Assembly (NCBI GenBank): GCA_030549335.1 | Contig: CM060188.1 | Span: forward strand, 43,303,696-43,367,695 | Length of the DNA: 64,000 nt | DNA from: Pontederia crassipes | Lineage: Eukaryota > Streptophyta > Magnoliopsida > Commelinales > Pontederiaceae | Reading direction: 5' to 3' | Shown here: positions 12,136-24,529 of the stretch, piece after piece | How the letters are laid out: every line of letters starts with the position of its first letter | Numbering within the stretch: position 1 is the stretch's first letter | The notes under the pieces: generated by a model | The model's database searches: none | The model's input: the letters and a program-made list of their open reading frames with translations, nothing else | What the model was told of the DNA's origin: nothing | Made by a program: the position numbers and the translations under genes

Positions 12136-12331
12136 ATTGATAGAAAATGTCCAGAACAATGAATCACAAGCATTGCAGATTGCAATCGATAGATGCAAGA
12201 AAAACAAAATTTTAATGCCGATCAAAAGAAAATAATGCATCACAGTAAGCTACATGAGATCTGCCTCAGGAATTCCTCAGTTTCAACAATATATGTGCAA
12301 ATACACGAAGACACTCATATCAACTTTATCA

Positions 12332-12660
12332 CTATTCATTAATCTCCTCTTCGTCGTCATATTCTTCTCCTTCCTCATTAGTAGATGCAATCTGAAATGG
12401 CTGGTACTCTGAAACAAGATCATTCATGTTGCTCTCAGCTTTGGTGGATTCCATCTCGTTCATGCACCTCGTCGGTATATGCTAGTGCAAGAAGTCCTTA
12501 CAACAAATTTACTTCACTAACCCTGTTGAACATTTCCTTAATGGAAGTTGAGCTGCCTATGAAGGTGGAAGCCATGGAAAGGCCCCGAGGCAGGATGTGA
12601 CAGATGCTCGACTTCATGTTGTTGGGGATCCACTCAAGAACAATAAGAAGAATCCTTATT
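12332..12660 (-). pseudogene. TUBB-like: Beta-tubulin C-terminal fragment (pseudogene)
   Basis: Reading the minus strand from about 12660 gives the conserved end of beta-tubulin: [32 protein letters not shown], then, in shifted frames, DEVHERDGI (the EMEF region), [11 protein letters not shown] and an acidic [11 protein letters not shown] tail ending in TAG at 12332-12334. Beta-tubulin is the GTP-binding partner of alpha-tubulin in microtubules. Only about 100 of 445 codons remain, with at least three frame breaks and a TAA, and the core GTPase part is missing. It is a gene fragment; no intron is visible in the part present. The 190 bases downstream may be its old 3' UTR. Confidence 0.8.
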
Positions 12661-12935
12661 AGGCGAGTGACGACTTGTGCTTCATCAGACGAATGACGGC
12701 TTGTGCTTCGTCCGGCGAGCGTTGAACGATGAGCGTTGAATGACGGAGAGAGCGTCGAGCGACGACATGGTTAGGAGACGGTGGGATAGGATCGAGTGGT
12801 GAGCAGCAATCAACGGCTGTTGGGCATCGTACGCCCAAATGGGCTTTTCATTATGCATGTGGATAATGCAATTACTTAATTATAACTACGTGTAGTTACA
12901 CACTTGCACAGTTAATATAACTATGCATTGATGGC

Positions 12936-12944
12936 TATAAAAGG
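12936..12944 (+). promoter_or_regulatory. TATA box in 5' LTR
   Basis: TATAAAAGG, conserved at the equivalent place in the 3' LTR (21750-21758), is a good candidate for the element promoter. Confidence 0.6.
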
Positions 12945-13136
12945 TGATGCATAGGATTCTATCTTAAGGTGCTTGTACGGCTGCCCATAGCATCCGAGAA
13001 GTCCGATAAATTCCGTCGCAAGGCTGCCGAATTTAGATGACGTTCAAAAGTATGTGGATTGTGAACATCTGACTTCTTTCCGTAGGAGATCGAAGTCCTG
13101 ATGAGTCTAAAACAATGTTCTTCCGCTATGAGATAT

Positions 13137-14674
13137 CACTAAAAGAAAAACGCTGGGTTTTCAGCTCAAAAACCGTCAATAACACAATTACCGATGGTTT
13201 TCAGACAGGATCAAATCCATCGGAAAAATGCTCGTCGCAAATCGATTTGCGACGGTTAAAAAATCAACCGTCGATAATTGCGACGGTTTGGATCGTCGAA
13301 AAATTCCCGGCAGTTCCAGCCGTCGAAGCTTTCCGACGGTTATAACCGCCGAAAAAGTCCGACAGTTCCAACCGTCAAAATGTTTCGACGGTCGCAACTG
13401 TCGAAACTTTCGACAGGCGTCGCAACCATCGATCTTTCGGTGATCGAAACCATCGCAAAGAATTTTTTAAAAATAAAAAAATTAGTGGCCGGATCTGGCC
13501 GCCCGCGGTAGGATCCGAACGCCCGCGGCAGGATCCGAACGCTCGTGACCGAATCCGGCCGCCAATGGCCGGATCAGAACGCCCGCGGCCTGATCCGAAC
13601 GCCCGCAGCCGGAGAGAAAGAGAGAGAGACGCCGGCGAAGAGAGGGAGACGCCGGCGGGAGAGGATCGCCGGTGGTCGACGCTTAACGTCCGGCCAGAGG
13701 CTCGCCGGCCGGGAGAGGGAGAGGGAGAGGGGGAGAGAGAGAGAGAGGAGAGGAGGGAATTATAATAGAGAGAGAAAGCGGGAAAAAGAAAAAAAAAAGG
13801 ATAACAAAATTTTAATTACCGACGGCTTCGGCCGTCGGAAACGTAAATATTAATTATTTTTAAAGTTACCGACCGTTGTGACCGTTGAAAAAATATTTGG
13901 TTATATATAATATTTATTTTTTATTTTACCGACGGTTTGAACCGTTGGTAATTATTACCGACGGTTTCTCGATGGTTTGGACCGTCGCTAGTTATATTAA
14001 TAAATTAATCCTCATATGATATTATTATACATTTACCGACGGTTACGATCGTCGGAAATTACGGCGGATTTTGCGACGGATGGATATCCGTCGAAAATAT
14101 CGACATTCCTGATCGTCGAAAAATTTAATAATAATATAATAAATTACATAATTTATTTTTTTATTTTCAATTGTCGTAACCGTCAAAAAATCCGTCGCAA
14201 ATTGTGACGGATGGATATCCGTCGAAAAAATCGACGTTCCTAATCGTCGAAAAATAAAATAATAATATAATAAATTATATAATTTATTATTTTTCTTTCC
14301 GATGGTCGTAACCGTCGGAAAATCCGTCGCAAATTGTGACGGATGGATATCCGTCGAAAAAATCGACGTTCCTAATCGTCGAAAAATAAAATAATAATAT
14401 AACAAATTATATAATTTATTATTTTTTCTTTCCGACGGTCGTAACCGTCGGAAAATCCGTCGTAAATTGCGACGGATGGGTATCCGTCGGAAATATCGAC
14501 GTTCCTAACTGTCGAAAAATAAAATAATAATATAATAAATTACATAATCTATTATTTCCATTTTCGATGATTGTAACCGTCGAAAAATCCGTCGGAAATG
14601 GAACCGTCACAAATTGCGACAAATTTCAAATCGTCGAAAATTTTTCGTCGGAAAATGATAAATTTCTTGTAGTG
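13137..14674. mobile_element. Non-autonomous CACTA element inserted in an LTR
   Basis: The left end is CACTAAAAGAAAAACGCTG and the right end is TTTCTTGTAGTG. The 3-bp direct repeat TAT flanks it exactly (13134-13136 and 14675-14677), as expected for CACTA insertion. Comparison with the uninterrupted 3' LTR confirms the insertion. The 1.54-kb interior has no transposase. It contains subterminal cgacggtt repeats in both orientations, a GC-rich gatccgaacgcccgcggc array (13490-13620), a GA-rich block (13613-13800) and a 132-bp tandem array. Confidence 0.9.
14030..14620. repeat. About 132-bp tandem array in the small CACTA element
   Basis: Four tandem units are anchored by the block gcgacggatggatatccgtcg (gtgacgg in two units) at 14073, 14204, 14336 and 14469, spacing 131-133 bases. 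Each unit contains a cgacggtt-type pair and an AT-rich stretch of taataatataataaatta. It makes up most of the right half of the element. Confidence 0.85.
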
Positions 14675-14716
14675 TATTTTGTAATACTTTAATTTATATT
14701 ATGACTAATTCCTTCG

Positions 14717-17700
14717 ATTGATATCCGAACGAAATGAATTTTTTTCGTTATCATTTTATATTGGACAAATTAAATTGTGCAAATGTTTTTTTTGCTCGTT
14801 GCGAGTGTCATGCGTGGAGGCGCGACGTTTTTTTTTAACTCATGCATGAAAATCTATTGCAAAAGAAAATGCATGGCTGGCCAGTGGCGACATGTGTTTG
14901 GATTGTTTAAAGCATTCCTTTTTGTTTTGACAAGTGCCGTGTAAATTTTTTTTTTTTTTCTCCTCTCGCGTTGCGTTGAGTTGCTGCAGAAATGAGGAAA
15001 TAAAAAAAAAACTTCTGCGCATGGGCCTCGGTCTGTTCAAAAAGAAAAACGGCGGCACTGTGCGGGCTACAGTGCGCGCACAGGCTGCCACCGCGCGTGC
15101 CAGCCCGCTGTGCGACGTCGTTTTTGCCATGACCCGCGCGCGGGGCTTGGCCCGCTGCCCGGCGCCGCAGGGCACAGTGCGCGGGCCTCGACCCGCTGCG
15201 CCACATCGTAGGGCGCAAGGCGCATGCGGGCCGCGGCCTGCTGCGCGTCGCGCATACGTACGCCGGCGAGGCGCTCCCGCGGAAATGCACGCGGTCGCAG
15301 GCCGTGGCCCGCTTCTGCCGCCGCGGGTGACGTGCGAGCACACGAGGGCGCGGGCCAGAAGGACCTCAGGCCCGATTTTTAGCTACGAAGGCCCAAATTT
15401 AATAGTTTTTTTTTAAATATTAGATTTAGAAAAACTCGAAGAAATAGTTAAAATTGAGAAAAATATGTTTTTGGACACAGAAAATTTTAAAAAAATATTA
15501 ATAATGTTTGAATTTTCTTTTTACATAAATGTATGCATTGTGTGTTACTATGCATTTTATAGTTATTTTATGTCATGATAATCATATTATGATAACTTAG
15601 AATATTTGTCATTTATGTACATTATTTGGTCAGAAAATTATAATTTTCTGAAAATTTCAGAATATTTAATATGCATATTTTGTACTTGTGCATATCAAAT
15701 TTTGCATATTATGCCATGTTAGTATGTGAAATTAATAGTAATTGATATTCTTATAAATTATCATGTCACATTTATTTCGAAGTATGAGTGCTATGTACTT
15801 AGTTAGTTTAATACAAAATAATCAGATTATGATTTATTATGAAATTTTGTATTCTTTAAATAATTATGTGATGAATTAATATGAAAATGGAAATTGTTTT
15901 ATAAAATAAGTGATCATGTAATGTCAATAAGAAAATATTTTTTTAGAATTAATTTTCTTATTATTGTATGACATATGATTTATGCATATTAATGTTATTA
16001 TGCATATTTGTTATTTACATATAAATATTATGTTATTTTGTCATGCATTATATATGATTATGAATTTAAATAAAAAATTCATGCATATATGTTATTATTA
16101 CATTATATGTTTTGCGTGTAGTATGTCACAATTAAATTAAATTTTCATATGAATTAGATATTCATAAACATAATTACCTTGTATTTACTTAAAGTGTATT
16201 TAAGCACTTATGTAAATTGACGTGATAATTGAAATATGCACATTATTAGTTCACAATGTGATTTGAACTATGTAATTAAGAATTTTTTTTCTTTATGAAA
16301 GAATATGTGCATAATGAAATTTTGTTACATATTAGGTATAATATGTGTTATTTTAATTTGTGAGTAATTAATTCACATAGTTATATTAAGTTATGTACAA
16401 AATATTTTTGTCACATTTTTCATATGAAATATGCACATTAATTAAGACAAATTATAATTCTTTATGAATATAAATATGTGCACGTTTTTATTACACATGA
16501 AATGTTTTGCATAATTTTATATGATGTCAATTTATGCAATAACTTCTAATTAACAATATGCGCATGATATTATGAATTATTTATTTATGTACATAATTGA
16601 GAATTATGTGACATAGATGTAGAGTTAGACATTTGATAATCAATTGTGTGATTATTTATATGTCTATTATTATGCTCGTGTTAATTATATGTATGTGATA
16701 AATAATATTCATTTTTATGTAAATGAATTGTATGATTTATGCAATATTTACTTTGAATGCATAAATATTTCTGAATTATGAATGCGACATGTTTCATAAG
16801 ACTTAAGATGAAATAAGTTTGACATTATGAAACATACGTAATTCAAATAGAACTAAGGCAACTAATTTTATGATGGTCATGGTAACAATTTTTGTTGAGT
16901 GGTGCATAACATATGCATGTTTATGAAAGTATTGAAAAGATATTGTTTGTGAGAAATGTAGTACCTTCTTTCTCTGTGAGCTTACCTGGTGTACTGTTAA
17001 CGCAGTCTCCAAGAATTATTGTATTTACATGACATGATGAAGTTTTTTTAATTATTGTGGTAACAAGGCGAATGGTGATGGTTTTCTAATTGGCACTTTA
17101 CAAATATAACTTACAAATGTAAGGAAGAGCTCCCATTATAGAACTCTGATTGTCCTAGCCACATTTTTTTTAAATGATATGTTAATCACATCATATGTTT
17201 TTTAAATAATTTTGGATGTTTGTTTTCCAAAATGACTAGAATAGCATACCTTGGCGCAACATTTATTTTTAATGAATGATAATTATTATTTTTAATAGTG
17301 GGAGATGAGTGAAAGCATAATGACCATATAGATGTCAGTCTTAAAAATATTATTATGTCAATATATATGAATATATACGACATGAAGACATGCACAAACT
17401 AACTCATTTTACTTATCTATGTTTGACCATACAAAAGTGACACAAAAAAAGAAGTCTTTGCAATATGACAAACTCAAAAGGAATATGTAAAAAGTGACAC
17501 ATGGCAAAAGAATATCTCTATCACGATTCTCACGATCTTGATTAATGAATTGTCAAGGAAATAATAACTCTTACATAAGTTTTCTTCAACAGATATGTTA
17601 CTGTATGTGATGATAAACTTGACGGCTGAGTTAGAAAATCTTGGTCATATTTTTTTAGAATGGTCACGTGATAGTTATTTATTTCTATAAGTATAGTAAG

Positions 17701-20673
17701 CTTGCACATATTTGATGTTTAGTGAAAATAACAAATATTTTGACACTTGTTTGAAGAATGCATCGTCTTCAAGTACGACACATGTCGTCTATATCAAAAT
17801 AAGAAATTGCTGTAAGATTTCGACAGAGATCATAGTCCGATAAATAATGTAACGATACTAAAAAGGGCTAACGCTATTCACATCAATGTGAGAAGCATGG
17901 TGACAAAGTTAATATAAGTAAAACAATGTGTTACATTTGATAAATTTTCGCTCGTGATTGCATTGAGACGAAAAATGTTGATGTGATAGTATGTTAGTTT
18001 TGCTTTATGATAATGTTGATTTGGGTGTTGAAATTGATCTTTTGTGGATTGAAAATTCTTAATACAACTTATCATGTAATTAAAGAATAATGAATTCTTT
18101 GCACGACTTAATCATTAAAGTCAAAGGATATAGTTGGAAACAATATGAAAGTGGGAGTTAAAAATGATTATGACATGCAAAGTTTTCTTTTGCAATAGAT
18201 GAATTTTCTTATCTCATTGTCCTACTATACCACTTTTTTAATGTGAATATGCGTATAGTATCTACATTTGATATTTTGAACAAATGTAGCTGTGCATTCA
18301 CATTTATCACTAAATTTCGTATTTCACGAAATTTCCTTTTGAGAATTTTTTGAAAAATAGTTTTCTCTATCTTGATTACTTTAAGTATTCAAGTTGATTA
18401 TTTATGTCATATGTGACATAAATAAATGCCAAGTCTTGGCTAGACAATTGTGACATTTTGAGGTAATATAAATATAGACTAGCTCGAGAAATATATTTTC
18501 TTGTTAAAATTATTTTGCCTATTTTTATGACAATGTCTAATTGACTTGGAAATATGAAAATCGTTTATGAATAGAAAATTATAATAATCAATTTGTATTG
18601 AATTTCTAAGATTCTATATGGTTTATTTCATCACATTTTTGCATTATAAATCATTCATATGATTTATCTAAATTGATAACATAAATTATTTTATATAAAT
18701 TCATGAACTTAGCTGAAAATTCAATTATGAACGCAAGATTAATGCCTTGCTGACTAAATTGATAATGCGAAATGGTTGAAACTTATTCCTAGTGATGAAA
18801 ATAATATAGTTATGGGACTAACTATAGTTCGCAGTTATAAGTGTTGCGGATACGATGAAACCATAATCTACTTGAATGTGTGGCGCAAATATTCTAATGT
18901 TATATTTGAAATGTTAGTATTATTTCTGCATAAATACTGAGATAACAAATAGGATATGACATTCATATATTTTCTTGACTGAATGAGATTAACATCTTCA
19001 TTTTAGAAGTTGAAGATTCAAAGTTGACAATGCATGCAGATTGATTTGTGATTTGTCCATATTCTCTTCTCACTCCTCACTCCGAGCGAGAGCAATTCAC
19101 AGTCAACTCATGATTATTGTTCATTTATTGCAACATATGAGTTTTGTTTCACGTTGTCAATATCGATGAAATGAACATTAGCCTAAAATAAGTGATGGAG
19201 GCTCTCTTGACCTAGATAAAGAAAATAGATTAATGCAATGCAAAGAGTTAGAGTCTAAAAAAGAAATTAAGTCAAGGACTTGTCAAATCATTTGTCTTAT
19301 CGAAAGGCAAATGTTTGAAATAAGGCGATATGGATGATAAGAGATCTAAAAGTGACGAAAAATAACAGTTACAAAAATAGTGCTGACTACAGAGAAATCA
19401 TTATGTTTTTTCTCTCATTCGTCAAAAGTTTAGTTATTATTTTATATGTGTATTAGATGAAAATTACATAACTATATTTGATTGAACGCAATATGTAGTT
19501 TGCAACAATCCAATTATGGATTCAATATTCATTTTAATAATGGAATAAGTACCATTATGTGTGTATAAATATTCATTTGTTATGAATAAAAATATCATAA
19601 TGACATTACATGTGAAACAATATTATGTATAGTTAGAAGTAATAAGAGATTTCTTCTATTAATGAAGAATTTAATGTCTTTCTTTGGACATGGGTGAGAA
19701 ATTATTCACATCGGGTGAGAAATTTACATAAGAATTGTTCAAGTAAATTTATTGCTTTGTAGCAAGAGACAAATTGAACATTCTACGGAGAAATATAAAC
19801 CCATCGATATCCTTATTACAAGAGAAACTTAAATCTCATAAATATTTTTTAAGACTCTACACTAACAAAAGGAAATGTCCTTTTGTAAACAAGATCACAT
19901 GCACAATAAGTTGAGTAGTTTGATATTTATGTCATTGGTCAAATGAAATATTTATATATTTATACAGGGCAGCTATATTGGATGGTGATTAAGAGAATAT
20001 GAGCATGTTGACTCTCATTTTGTGCTATGATGGAGATCGATTTAGAGACTTGCTTAATAAATAGACGTCTCTTAGAATGACGATATTAATAAGCAAAAGT
20101 TTATCTCCAATTATACCTTCATGTTATAAAATGACATCGTTGTAAAGTTTTGCTAAAGAAAAACTATATAAGGCAGACAACTATGAAAATTGAGTTTGTA
20201 TTATACTTAGTGATATATGAAGCCCTCTGGTTAAATTTTTTTTACTCATGTATTGACAATGGTCAAATATGTCTTTTGTTGCAATAAATATGTCACTATT
20301 GCTTGATAAAAAGGATGAATCATTGTAAGGGAAAATACATTAATGTCTGGTATGTCTTGATTATAATGTGAAGAAGATAAGGTTAATGAATACATATAAG
20401 TATGAGATACTTATTAAGCCATGTTTGATTGACGCATTTATATGTAATAATGTGTTCTAAATTTTTTTTGTGATGAATAAAATTATGTTAATTTTACTCT
20501 GGAGTCAGTTAATGATTTTGATAATGTATGTAGAGTATGTGAAATCATGCACGAAATTATCAGTCATGCAAATAATCGCCTCGGTGCTTAGTGTATATCG
20601 AATTGAAATGAAATAATTTAGTTCCAGATATATGATCTAAGATAGTCTTGATATGTTCGGAAGGATGGCATGA

Positions 20674-20719
<46 letters not shown>

Positions 20720-21619
20720 CTCTATGTAGCCTAATAAGAGAAGCCAGATGTGAGATCTCGTGATGCCAATTTTTGGGCGACTAGTGAGAGGACTCAGGTC
20801 AGGCGTCATTGGTAGACGTCCGGACTCCAGGCCGTGCGGTGTTATGAGTTTGTGACATACGCTCCTTCAGTGGAAGTCTTCACCGCAGCACTTGGTTATG
20901 TATCTTGTATACTAAGTCGACTCTAAGACTTAACGAATACTTTATAAGTTTTTCATTAGAGTGTGAGTAATTAAGGACTATACAAGTCTGAAGATTGCCA
21001 TTAGACTCTTGACTATATTTCAAGGTAATTTGTTAGTGTTTCTACTTTAACGAGGTACTCAAAAGCTAATTAAAAGTATGCGGCCCATCGAGCCACGATT
21101 AGGAAAGCAGCTGACTTAGAACTAAGAAATATGAGGACGAGAGAAAGATTCATTAGTCCTGCATAGTAGTTGTGATGCAACTGGCCAAATACGTAAGCAT
21201 ATAAATACGGATCAATCGAAATCATGCATGGTAAGACATGTGTCGTCTGAAGTGTGCAAGCAAGATGTTTCTAAGGCAAAACGAGTAATATGAATGTTTG
21301 AGTAACTATATATTGTTGATAAACATAGTATTTGTTCACATGATAGTTGAGCAGCTATACAACATTGACAAGTTATAGCATGAGCTCACACGTTGATTTA
21401 GCAATTATGTGGTCATAACTTTTGACTCTCAAATTGATCGAGCAACTATGTATTCCCAACATGTATAGGCTCTCAAGTAGTTGGGTGACTATGTATCCCT
21501 AACAGGTCATAGTTCTTTTTTAGTTGTGGATGTACTCGTGGGTCGCACGATCCATTTACTACAATGGACATTTACCGGAATCAAATATGGTTAAAAGTCC
21601 ATTAGTACGAGTGAGAGAT
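14717..21619. other. AT-rich internal region of the LARD-like element
   Basis: After a GC-rich patch (15040-15370) in which frames on both strands stay open by composition, the region is about 70 percent AT with no frame above 100 codons. No retroviral-type protein motif was recognised. It may be non-coding by origin, as in large retrotransposon derivatives, or too decayed to identify. Confidence 0.6.
20676..20718. repeat. (TA)n microsatellite
   Basis: A pure TA dinucleotide run of about 43 bases lies in the internal region of the LARD-like element. Confidence 0.95.
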
Positions 21620-22012
21620 TGTTGGACATCATACGCCCAAATGGGCTTTCTTGCATGGCCCATTATGCATGTGGATAATGCAATTACATAATTATAATTA
21701 TGTGTGTAGTTACACACTTGCACAGTTAATATAACTATGCATTGATGACTATAAAAGGTGATGCATAGGCTTCATCTTAGGGTGCTTGTACGACTGTCCA
21801 TAGCCTCCGAGAAGTCTGACAAACTCCATCGCAAGGCTGCCGAATTCCGACGATGTCCAAAAGTATATGGATTGTGAACATATGGTTTCTTTCCGTTCGT
21901 GATTGAAATCCCGACAACGAGTCTGAAATAACATAAAAAAGCATCTATGATTCATTCTTCTACTGTGAGGTATTTCATAATACTTCAATTTATATTATAA
22001 CCAATTCCTTCA
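21620..22012 (+). repeat. 3' LTR of the LARD-like element
   Basis: This intact 393-bp LTR begins TGTTGGACATC and ends CCTTCA, with TATAAAAGG at 21750-21758. It directly follows the purine tract gtgagaga and serves as the reference that shows the 5' LTR was split. Confidence 0.85.
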
Positions 22013-23289
22013 ATGACTTATGCGAAAATTTTTGTATAGCGCAAATACTAGTAAGAGCACTAAGTCGAATTAAGTAATAAAGAGTAAGAAGAGTGTCGAA
22101 TCCACGAGGACTAGTCTATCTTTATCTTTTATCTTAATTTAATCAGATGAGGAAAAGATATAATATTTGGTTCAAAATAAATAAAATAAAGAAGATTAAA
22201 ATTGATCCAGCCTAAAGTCTCAAAATAAATAAATCAGAAATGTTCAGACAAGATGAGAGTAACAATATCTTTCAATAAAAGATTTAAAACAAATCCGAAT
22301 TTTCTGATGGAAAGGATGCTAAAAAGTAAAGGTCTCAAACCAGATGACCTAACTATATTATCACAATATTAGAAAGAGAAGGTTCAACCGAATCAATCTC
22401 TAACTAACTTTTGATAAGATGCTTTAACGATGCAATCCTATCTCAAAAACACCTCAACCGAGTGAGTTAATAATCCACAAATCTCTAAATTTCAACCGAG
22501 TAAATAGAGATGGGATATGAAATACTTATCGAAATATCAATCAACTGAGAGAAATCAAAAGAACAAATCTCGATAATACCAAACCAGTTAAAATCGAGTA
22601 CTCAGAAGATAGCATTAAAATCAACATACATATTCAGAATATTCAGAGTAGTAAATCTTATTCAACGATCTAACAAAGTCCAACATAAATTGATCCTAAT
22701 TAGAACTCTATTACATAGATAAAGAAACAGTAGAGAGAAAAACAAAAGATTAAAAAATAGAAAAAAAGGAGAAATAATCTCTTCAAAATTATCTAAACTC
22801 CTCTGGAAGAATCTCCATAGAGTAGACGACTAGAGACTCTCTCTTCTTGCCTTTGCAATGGATTTTTGAATTCTAGACTTGGATGTCTAAGTGAGGTGAT
22901 ATGGAACCCTTTTTATAGTTGAAAATGCATCTGCCTCCTGAGAATCAATGTGAATCAATGCCGTCAATACCGCATGAATCAAAATATAATGATTTGGTTG
23001 AGGAGATCTTGCGAAATTAACAACCCGAATCGTGTTATTAATAACAGGGGATATTTTATATATTGTTAGAGTGATTTCCGCCCAATCTCTCATATTTTGA
23101 AGATATGGTGACTGTTGACTAACATGGACCATGTTGGCTGCTGCAGAAATAAAAATAACAAATTAGGTATCAACTGATTCTTTGAAAGTTTTTAATTAAA
23201 AATGAGGAAAAGTTTATATATGATAGAATAAAATTATGAAAAATAGACTGAATGATATGAAATAAATATGTATAAAATGTCATGCATCA
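22013..23289 (-). mobile_element. Probable solo LTR of an Athila/Tat-like element, minus orientation
   Basis: The right edge CATGCATCA and a left part whose complement contains gtggattcgacactctt resemble the start and end of the Athila-type LTRs at 44184 and 56822. A minus-strand TATA box (TTTTATA on +, 22911-22917) sits at a sensible place. No internal region adjoins it, so it is a solo or truncated LTR. It seems to have inserted exactly at the right border of the preceding LTR element. CAATG flanks both sides (22011-22015 and 23288-23292) but the left terminus is not a clean TG. Confidence 0.5.
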
Positions 23290-24529
23290 ATGGCAAATGG
23301 CGCGATGGTGAACGACAATGACAAGATGATCGTCGCATGCAGAGCTATGGTGCAAAACATGAGAGGAACCGCGAATGGGGGCTTCTGATGTTAATAAGTG
23401 AATTGATTTTTTCTATTCATTTCGTGAAAAAGAACCTTGAGGTTTTGTGTTTTTTTTTGCCGGTCCACGCGTGATGTTAGATTTGTCGTCCATAGGAAAT
23501 CCAACGATCGCCACAATTAGGAGGATCATCCTGCTCATTTAGATGCCCATTTTGTACAAGACAAGGACAATCTTGAAAGTCATAGTTATGAACTCATATT
23601 CGTGGCAGTGAAATCCTTTTCACAAACTAACCATTGGGCACTCACGATCGTGAGTCATGTTCAAGTTCATGACACGTCTCCTTCATGATTTTGAAATGCC
23701 ATATATGATTTGTAGTGAGACCCAAACATTCCCTAGGTGCTCACTTGCTCATGGTTGTGACATGATAAAAATGCCCATGATGCTTGCTTCACAATCATGA
23801 AAGACTGTTTCACAATTATGGATGACACTAAAGTATCCCAATGGTTTACTCATGAACATGGCACATAGGCCATGCCCGTGACACAATGGCAAACAATCTT
23901 TTCTTGACTCTTTTAGGTTATTTTAAAATATTAAAATATTGTGAATCGCCTATTTTAACCGTAATAATCACATAAATATTATCCAATATTTTACTTAATC
24001 ATCGGATGAAAGGATATTCATCATCGTTGTATCATTTAAGAGTCCTTCCCTAGCCAAATTATGTAAAAGTAATATACCTATAATGTCACAATTTATATTC
24101 TTATTTTACTCATTCAAATATGAATACATTAAGAAGAAAAAAAATGGTCGGATTCCTTTTGCATCTCTCAAGACTATCATATTATTATTTTTTGTGTGTG
24201 TTGTTCTCGTTTTGTTTCCTCATGCCCTATTGTGTGATAGAAAAGAATAAGAAAAAAAAGGAAGAAATTTTACTTTTATATAATGTTAATGTTAAATTTT
24301 TATATCGAAACTTAAATATCCTTAGGTTGTGGTTGGAAACAAAACCGTAGTACTTCCTAAATTCTCTGAGAATAATTGAATTAATAGATTAGTTCAGAAA
24401 GTGTTTGAAAAAAAGCAGGATTTCCAATGGTTTTCTGTGATTTTGTAATGAAATTTGATAAGTAATATAAATTAAGTTAAATTAAATATTAGTGAGGAAA
24501 AAGTGACAAGGAGTTGAGGTAAATAAAAT
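23290..24529. other. Unassigned intergenic DNA
   Basis: Nothing recognisable was found. The stretch is AT-rich with short frames only. Around 23580-23880 there are loose repeats of caatcatga-like words that may be old transposon sequence. Confidence 0.5.

Larger units (their letters stand above)
12818..14716 (+). repeat. 5' LTR, interrupted by a CACTA insertion
   Basis: The LTR runs 12818-13136 and resumes at 14678-14716. The join is inferred from alignment with the intact 3' LTR at 21620-22012, where the same blocks (tgcatgtggataatgcaatt; aaggctgccgaatt; caatttatatta) are contiguous. Intact length is about 393 bp. A TATA box TATAAAAGG lies at 12936-12944. Confidence 0.85.
12818..22012 (+). 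mobile_element. Large LTR retrotransposon without recognisable coding region (LARD-like)
   Basis: Two direct repeats, 12818-14716 (split by an insertion) and 21620-22012, start with TGTTGG and match throughout. The 3' repeat ends CCTTCA; the 5' one ends CCTTCG. A purine tract gagtgagagat lies immediately before the 3' copy, and attgatatccgaac after the 5' copy resembles a weak tRNA-iMet primer site. Without the CACTA insert the element is about 7.7 kb. No gag, protease, reverse transcriptase or integrase motif was seen in the internal region, so it needs enzymes from elsewhere. The left flank is acggc; atggc at 23290-23294 may be the matching target duplicate displaced by a later insertion. 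Confidence 0.75.

Noticed and set aside
3746-12140. ATCAAT and ATTGAT as the target duplication of the large CACTA.
   Set aside because: They are inverted and not direct copies, so they are not a target duplication; a clean 3-bp repeat was not found.
14840-15416. Long overlapping frames on both strands, up to 167 codons.
   Set aside because: GC-rich patch with Arg/Ala/Pro-rich peptides on both strands, inside a non-coding LTR element; no start context or family match.
24120-24350. A 76-codon plus-strand frame with a hydrophobic segment.
   Set aside because: AT-rich, no family resemblance and no gene structure around it; chance frame.
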